DNA of 11,546 nucleotides from JBOGZI01 sp050697275. Lineage in GTDB: Bacteria > Actinomycetota > Thermoleophilia > Solirubrobacterales > 70-9. Below the pieces are notes generated by a model that ran no database searches, was not told where the DNA came from, and was given only the letters and a program-made list of their open reading frames with translations. Positions within the stretch are counted from its first letter, which is position 1; each line of letters opens with the position of its first letter. The position numbers were made by a program, and so were the translations under genes. Shown here piece by piece: positions 7,940-11,546 of the stretch. The DNA lies in contig JBOGZI010000189.1 of assembly GCA_050697275.1 (NCBI GenBank), positions 1 to 11,546 of the forward strand, written 5' to 3'.

Positions 7940-9319
7940 ATGGCGATTCCGCCCGGACCACGCGCCCCCGCCACCGTCCAGTCGGTCCAGTTCCTGCGGG
8001 ATCCAGAGGGGTTCCTGACGCGCTGTCACCGCCGCTACGGCGACGTCTTCGCGGTGCGCCTGCTGGGAGGCGAGCAGGCCGTCTACGTCACGGAGCCCGG
8101 GCTGATCCGCGAGGCCTTCGCCACCGACCGCGGGGATGGCCTGGCGGGCGCCGCGCGAGCCCGCGTGCTCGAGCCGCTGGTCGGAACGCGATCGCTGTTG
8201 ACGCTCGACGGCCCTGCCTGGGAGCGCCAGCGCAAGCTGCTCGGCCCCGCCTTCCACGGCGAGAACATCGAGCGCTATGCGGACGAGATCCGCCAAATCG
8301 CGATCGCGGAGATCGCCTCGTGGCCGGGATCGGGCGAGCTCGAGCTGCGCCCCCGGATGCAGGCGATCACGCTCGAGGTGATCCTCCGCGTCATCTTCGG
8401 CGTCCGCGAGGGCGAGCGCCTCGAGCGCCTGCGGGAGCTGCTCCCGCGGCTGATCGAGGCGGCCGGCCAGATGATGTGGGCACCGCCCTGGTTCCACCGC
8501 CTGCTCGAGCGCGCGGTTCGCCGCGGGGGGTTGGTCGGCAGGCTTGCGGACGCGCGCGGCTTCTTTGCCCTCCGCGACAAGGTGGACGCCCTGATCCAGG
8601 AGGAGGTCAGCGCTCGCCGAGCCGACCCCGAGCTGGAGGAGCGAAGCGACGTGCTCTCCTGGCTCGTCCGGGCGCAAGATGAGCGGGGCGAAGGCCTCTC
8701 GGACGCCGAGCTTCGCGACGAGCTGGTCGGGCTGCTCGAGGCCGGGCACGAAACCACCGCCACCGCGTTGGCCTGGGCCTTCGAGCGGCTGCTGCGCACG
8801 CCTCGTGCGCTCGAGGCGCTGACCGAGGAGCTCGAGCGCGGCGATAGAGACGGCTACCTTCAGGCCGTGGTCAGGGAGACGCTTCGCACCCGGCCCGTTC
8901 TCTTCGACGTCGCCAGGGTGATGGAGAGGCCCGTCGAGATCGGGGGTTACGAGGTGCCGGCCGGCTGGTATCTGGCCCCGGGGATCGTCAACGTCCAGCG
9001 CCGCGAGGCCGAGTGGCCCGAGCCGGAGGAGTTCCGGCCGGAGCGCTTCCTCGAGGACGACCCGCCCTATCACGCCTGGATCCCCTTCGGAGGCGGCCGG
9101 CGACGTTGTGTCGGCGCGCAGCTGGCGCAGCTGGAGATGATGGTCGTGATCCCGGAGGTGCTCCGCCACCGGCGCCTGCGGGCTCCATCACCCGACCCGG
9201 AGGCGACGAAGCTTCGCCACATCACCCTCGTTCCCTCCCGGGGAGGGCGGGTGGTGATCGACGGTGTCGCCGAGGCGAGCCGTGAGCACGGGGCACGGCA
9301 GCCCGCCGGCGCCCGCTAG
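7940..9319 (+). CDS. Cytochrome P450
   Basis: 459 residues from this start, a soluble bacterial haem-thiolate monooxygenase. The C-helix has W94 in AWERQRK. The I-helix oxygen-activation motif is EAGHETT at 267-273. The K-helix ExxR is Glu313-Arg316 (VRETLRTRP), and FRPERF lies at 365-370. The haem loop FGGGRRRCVG has Cys390 as the iron ligand. There is no N-terminal membrane anchor, so the protein is cytosolic and needs separate redox partners, none of which is in the window. An ATG at 7928 would add four residues; 7940 is chosen because TATGGT lies seven bases upstream. An SDR gene begins 16 bases after the stop, which suggests sequential hydroxylation and alcohol oxidation. The substrate is unknown; the I-helix and haem loop recall fatty-acid, carotenoid or terpenoid-type bacterial P450s, but this is weak inference. 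Confidence 0.94.
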   Translation: MAIPPGPRAPATVQSVQFLRDPEGFLTRCHRRYGDVFAVRLLGGEQAVYVTEPGLIREAFATDRGDGLAGAARARVLEPLVGTRSLLTLDGPAWERQRKLLGPAFHGENIERYADEIRQIAIAEIASWPGSGELELRPRMQAITLEVILRVIFGVREGERLERLRELLPRLIEAAGQMMWAPPWFHRLLERAVRRGGLVGRLADARGFFALRDKVDALIQEEVSARRADPELEERSDVLSWLVRAQDERGEGLSDAELRDELVGLLEAGHETTATALAWAFERLLRTPRALEALTEELERGDRDGYLQAVVRETLRTRPVLFDVARVMERPVEIGGYEVPAGWYLAPGIVNVQRREAEWPEPEEFRPERFLEDDPPYHAWIPFGGGRRRCVGAQLAQLEMMVVIPEVLRHRRLRAPSPDPEATKLRHITLVPSRGGRVVIDGVAEASREHGARQPAGAR

Positions 9320-9325
9320 TAGGCT
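9320..9325 (+). promoter_or_regulatory. Possible -10 hexamer TAGGCT before the SDR gene
   Basis: TAGGCT immediately follows the P450 stop codon and ends ten bases before the SDR ATG. It is the same hexamer seen before the Gfo/Idh gene and the channel remnant. No -35 is evident and no good Shine-Dalgarno precedes the ATG, so a short-leader internal promoter is possible alongside readthrough from the P450 gene. Confidence 0.28.
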
Positions 9326-9335
9326 CGCTCACCTG

Positions 9336-10217
9336 ATGGGCGCCAACCAGGATGGAGCCGTGGTGGTGACCGGTGCCTCGACCGGGATCGGGCGGGCGTG
9401 TGCGCTGCTGCTCGACGAGCGCGGTTACGACGTCTTCGCCGGGGTGCGCAGGGAGAGCGACGCCGAGAGCCTCCGCGCCGACGGCTCCGAGCGGCTCACC
9501 CCCATCGCGATCGACGTCACCGATCAGGACTCGATCCAGGCCGCCCGCGACGATGTGGAGCGAGCGGTGGGCGGGAAGGGCCTGGCCGGGCTCGTCAACA
9601 ACGCCGGGGTCGGATCGGGAGGGCCGATCGAGTACCTGCCGGTGGAGGAGTTCAGGCGGGCGATCGAGGTCAACCTGATCGGGCAGGTCGCCGTCACCCA
9701 GGCGTTCCTGCCGCTGATCCGGAAGCGCCGGGGGACGGTCCTCTTCATGGCCTCGATCGGCGGGCGCGTCGCGAGTCCCTTCATGTCCCCCTACAACGCC
9801 TCCAAGTTCGGCCTCGAGGCGGTGGGCGACTCGCTGCGCCGCGAGGTCAGCCCCTGGGGAATCGACGTGGTGGTGGTCGAGCCGGGCAGCATCGCGACCG
9901 AGATCTGGCGCAAGGGAGCCGAGAGCACCGAGGAGCTTCGAGCGCAGATCCCGCCGGAGGGACACGAGCTCTACGGCCCCCAGATCGAGCGCTTCGGCTC
10001 CGCCGTCGCGGAGACCGCCGCCCGTGGGATCCCGCCCCGCAAGGTGGCCGAGGTCGTCCACAGGGCGATCCGCTCGGGGCGCCCTCGGCCGCGCTATCTG
10101 GTCGGCACCGACGCGAAGGTCGGCGCCAGGATCCACGCCGCCCTGCCCACCCGCGTCTTCGACCGGCTGCTCCGCCGGCAGATGAAGCTGCCCAGGAGGC
10201 TGCCCTCGAACCGTTAG
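9336..10217 (+). CDS. Classical short-chain dehydrogenase/reductase (SDR)
   Basis: 293 residues, an NAD(P)-dependent alcohol dehydrogenase or ketoreductase. The cofactor loop TGASTGIG is at 12-19, with GVRRES at 36-41 (a basic residue there would favour NADP). DVT follows at 60-62, NNAG at 88-91, Asn113, catalytic Ser140 (MASIGG) and the Tyr153-x3-Lys157 pair in YNASKFG. The segment VVEPGSIATEIW (180-191) follows the usual PG motif. The C-terminus is basic (RRQMKLPRRLPSNR), possibly for membrane association. It is slightly longer than the usual 250 residues, as in retinol/steroid-dehydrogenase-like bacterial SDRs. The frame is open further upstream into the P450 gene, but the first Rossmann strand follows directly from the ATG at 9336, which fixes the start. 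It lies 16 bases after the P450 gene and is probably functionally linked. Confidence 0.93.
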   Translation: MGANQDGAVVVTGASTGIGRACALLLDERGYDVFAGVRRESDAESLRADGSERLTPIAIDVTDQDSIQAARDDVERAVGGKGLAGLVNNAGVGSGGPIEYLPVEEFRRAIEVNLIGQVAVTQAFLPLIRKRRGTVLFMASIGGRVASPFMSPYNASKFGLEAVGDSLRREVSPWGIDVVVVEPGSIATEIWRKGAESTEELRAQIPPEGHELYGPQIERFGSAVAETAARGIPPRKVAEVVHRAIRSGRPRPRYLVGTDAKVGARIHAALPTRVFDRLLRRQMKLPRRLPSNR

Positions 10218-10250
10218 GGCCTGGCTCCGGAGGGGCCGCGTTAGTGGGTA

Positions 10251-10278
10251 TTGACCCCGCCGGGTCGGCCGTTATCTT
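10251..10278 (+). promoter_or_regulatory. Sigma-70-type promoter TTGACC-N16-TATCTT for the collagen-like gene
   Basis: TTGACC (10251-10256, five of six matches to TTGACA) and TATCTT (10273-10278) are separated by 16 bases. Shifting the -10 by one base to TTATCT gives 15. This is the best consensus promoter in the window. Transcription would start near 10285, leaving a leader of about 27 bases that carries a strong ribosome binding site. Confidence 0.6.
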
Positions 10279-10296
10279 GGCCGTGCCATGGGAGAC

Positions 10297-10303
10297 GGGG
10301 GAG
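10297..10303 (+). promoter_or_regulatory. Strong Shine-Dalgarno sequence GGGGGAG
   Basis: GGGGGAG lies eight bases before the ATG at 10312 and decides the start of the collagen-like secreted protein against the in-frame ATG at 10288. That upstream ATG has no ribosome binding site and would put eight extra acidic/polar residues before a well-formed signal peptide. Confidence 0.6.
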
Positions 10304-10311
10304 ATTCACGG

Positions 10312-11085
10312 ATGAGCCGCCGCTCGGTTCTGGCCGGCCTGGCCGTGGTGGCGGCCCTCGCCATCGCCCTTCCCGCGATCGCCCAGGAGATCCAGAGCCC
10401 GAACCCGCTTGCCGCCAACGTGAAGAGGGTGGGAGAGGAGGGGCGGAAGCTCGCGAAGAAGGCGATCCGCAGGGCGAACAAGGCCCTGAAGAAGGCCCGA
10501 AAGGCCCGCCGGCTCGCCGGCCGGGGTGCCCCCGGCGCCCCCGGGGCGCCCGGCGCTCCCGGCGCGCCAGGAGCAACCGGAGCCCCCGGCGGCGGCGCCA
10601 CGCCGTTCTTCGCTCAGGAAGCCGGCGCCGTGACCACCGCGGTTGATGATCAGTACGTCTCGCTCGGCGGACCCTCGCTGACCGTCAACGTCCCGCAGGC
10701 CGCGAATGGCCCCGCCGGCACCGGCCAGATCCAGGTTGCCGCCCAGGCCGTGATCGGTGACGACGCCGGCGCGGTCTCTCTCTTCCAGAATGGCGCGCCG
10801 ATGCCGGGGCAGAGCGACATCTGCGCGCAGATCCTGCCCGGAAACCCCGGCCCGCCGCTGTTCGCCTCGCCGGACGAGATCGGCTTGGACACCGGCACCT
10901 GGAGCACCCCCGCTGCCCTGGACGCGCTGTCCTCGAGCTGCGCCAACTCGGGCCCAGCCGGCCCGGTCATCTTCCAGACCACCCCCGGCCCGCACACCTA
11001 CGAGATGCGCTACGCCTATTGCGGCTGCAGCGGCACCGAGGCCACCTTCTCGGACCGCAAGCTCTGGGTCACACCGCTCGGCTAG
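10312..11085 (+). CDS. Secreted collagen-like repeat protein with basic helix and Cys-containing C-terminal domain
   Basis: 257 residues. A Sec signal peptide spans 1-24 (MSRRS, hydrophobic core, ALPAIA, then QE). Residues 37-70 form a strongly basic helix rich in Lys/Arg (RKLAKKAIRRANKALKKARK). A collagen-like Gly-X-Y block follows at 72-95, mostly GAP triplets. The rest (about 100-257) looks like a beta-rich globular domain with four cysteines (171, 210, 237, 239; CGCS near the end) that could form disulphides outside the cell. I recall this layout from surface or exported proteins of Thermoleophilia, but I do not recognise a named family for the C-terminal domain and assign no activity. 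Its own promoter and ribosome binding site indicate a separate, probably well-expressed transcript. The basic helix might bind teichoic acid, DNA or anionic polysaccharide; this is inference. Confidence 0.82.
   Translation: MSRRSVLAGLAVVAALAIALPAIAQEIQSPNPLAANVKRVGEEGRKLAKKAIRRANKALKKARKARRLAGRGAPGAPGAPGAPGAPGATGAPGGGATPFFAQEAGAVTTAVDDQYVSLGGPSLTVNVPQAANGPAGTGQIQVAAQAVIGDDAGAVSLFQNGAPMPGQSDICAQILPGNPGPPLFASPDEIGLDTGTWSTPAALDALSSSCANSGPAGPVIFQTTPGPHTYEMRYAYCGCSGTEATFSDRKLWVTPLG
10525..10596 (+). repeat. Collagen-like Gly-X-Y coding repeat (nine-base units)
   Basis: Eight consecutive Gly-X-Y triplets (five GAP, then GAT, GAP, GGG) are encoded by near-identical nine-base units of the type GGCGCCCCC. 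Third-position changes keep the units imperfect. The tract is short for collagen-like proteins, and slipped-strand length variation between strains is plausible. Confidence 0.8.
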
Positions 11086-11106
11086 CCGCCTCGAAACGCG
11101 TAGCGA

Positions 11107-11546
11107 CTACCGCGAGGCCCCGACCAGCCGCTCGACGCCCGCCTGGTCGATCGTTCGCTTCAGCCCGTCACGCAGCTCCACCTCCGGCTCCCAGCCGAGC
11201 AGCTGCTTGGCGCGGGTGATGTCGGGCTGGCGCACCTTGGGGTCGTCCACCGGCAGCGCCTCGTGGACGATCTCCGAGCGCGAGCCGGCGACCTCGATCA
11301 CCGTCTCGGCCAGCTCGAGCAGCGTGTGCTCGGTCGGGTTGCCGATGTTGACCGGCAGGTGCACGTCGGACTCGGCGAGCGCGACCAGGCCGCGGATCTG
11401 GTCGTCCACGTAGCAGAAGCTCCGCGTCTGGCTGCCGTCGCCGAACACGGTGAGCGGCTTGTCCTGGAGTGCCTGGCGCAGGAAGGTCGGGATCGCGCGG
11501 CCATCGTGGGTTCTCATCCTCGGCCCGAACGTGTTGAAGATCCGCG
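11107..11546 (-). CDS. UDP-glucuronate decarboxylase-like extended SDR, C-terminal part (5' end beyond window)
   Basis: About 145 C-terminal residues are visible; the frame continues past the right edge, so the N-terminal Rossmann TGxxGxxG and catalytic YxxxK are not seen. The segment RIFNTFGPRMRTHDGRAIP, then TVFGDGSQTRSFCYVDD and NIGNPTEHTLLELAE, is characteristic of the UXS/dTDP-glucose-4,6-dehydratase branch of sugar-nucleotide SDRs. The GDGSQTRSFCYVDD run is typical of UDP-glucuronate decarboxylase, which makes UDP-xylose by NAD-dependent oxidation and decarboxylation at C4. The terminal KQLLGWEPEVELRDGL is the usual family ending. It faces the collagen-like gene tail to tail with 21 bases between stops. 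It fits the sugar-nucleotide theme of the window. A UDP-glucose 4-epimerase or other dehydratase is the alternative without the N-terminus. Confidence 0.88.
   Translation of the reverse strand, partial: RIFNTFGPRMRTHDGRAIPTFLRQALQDKPLTVFGDGSQTRSFCYVDDQIRGLVALAESDVHLPVNIGNPTEHTLLELAETVIEVAGSRSEIVHEALPVDDPKVRQPDITRAKQLLGWEPEVELRDGLKRTIDQAGVERLVGASR

Noticed and set aside
7916..9169. Minus-strand open frame of 417 codons opposite the P450
   Set aside because: The plus strand encodes all P450 signature motifs; the antisense frame has none and reflects codon bias only.
10218..10237. Hairpin-like inverted sequence after the SDR stop (GGCC...CTCCGGAG...GGCC)
   Set aside because: The two four-base arms are separated by unequal bulges, the inner palindrome leaves almost no loop and there is no T-run, so it does not support a Rho-independent terminator call.
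10288..10311. Upstream in-frame ATG for the collagen-like protein
   Set aside because: It lies only about three bases after the predicted transcription start, has no ribosome binding site, and adds acidic/polar residues before the signal peptide, whereas the ATG at 10312 has GGGGGAG at ideal spacing.

Overview
The window is very GC-rich with a matching codon bias (Leu CTC/CTG, Glu GAG, Arg CGC/CGG). It looks like an actinomycetal chromosome or metagenome contig. The relatives that come to mind are the Thermoleophilia (Solirubrobacterales/Gaiellales type). This rests on gene style, namely a secreted protein with a Lys/Arg-rich helix followed by a GAP collagen-like stretch and a divergent TMEM175-like channel gene, and not on a marker gene. 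No rRNA, tRNA, CRISPR, insertion sequence or attachment site was recognised.

Layout. Left block, minus strand: the 5' part of a family 2 glycosyltransferase gene (running off the left edge) lies just downstream of a Gfo/Idh/MocA oxidoreductase gene. A damaged plus-strand gene for a TMEM175-like channel diverges from the oxidoreductase and converges on a methylmalonyl-CoA mutase large-subunit gene, with the two stop codons interlocked in one CTAG. Middle block, minus strand, in transcription order: O-methyltransferase-like gene, wecB (UDP-GlcNAc 2-epimerase), a dolichyl-phosphate-sugar-synthase-like GT2, a DUF2304 membrane protein, a short SRPBCC protein, and the mutase. wecB, GT2 and DUF2304 overlap end to end and form one translationally coupled unit. 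Right block: a plus-strand cytochrome P450 followed by a classical SDR, then a separate plus-strand gene for a secreted collagen-like protein with its own promoter. Converging from the right edge on the minus strand is the C-terminal part of a UDP-glucuronate-decarboxylase-like sugar-nucleotide enzyme.

Function. The window is dominated by sugar-nucleotide and glycan assembly: UXS-like enzyme, WecB, two glycosyltransferases, the DUF2304 membrane partner and possibly the Gfo/Idh enzyme. This points to a surface polysaccharide or lipid-linked glycan locus. It is interrupted by metabolic genes (the mutase for methylmalonyl-CoA/succinyl-CoA interconversion, and a P450-SDR pair that could carry out hydroxylation followed by alcohol oxidation). 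Several genes carry a TANNNT hexamer 6-10 bases before the start codon and no Shine-Dalgarno sequence, which suggests widespread leaderless transcription. The collagen-like gene is the clear exception, with a -35/-10 promoter, a leader and a strong Shine-Dalgarno sequence.

No gene-free stretch reaches 300 bases. The longest is the divergent 7777-7939 region between the methyltransferase and the P450. I found no convincing undescribed defence or mobile system. The most unusual items are the deletion-type remnant of the channel gene, the leaderless-promoter pattern and the collagen-like secreted protein.
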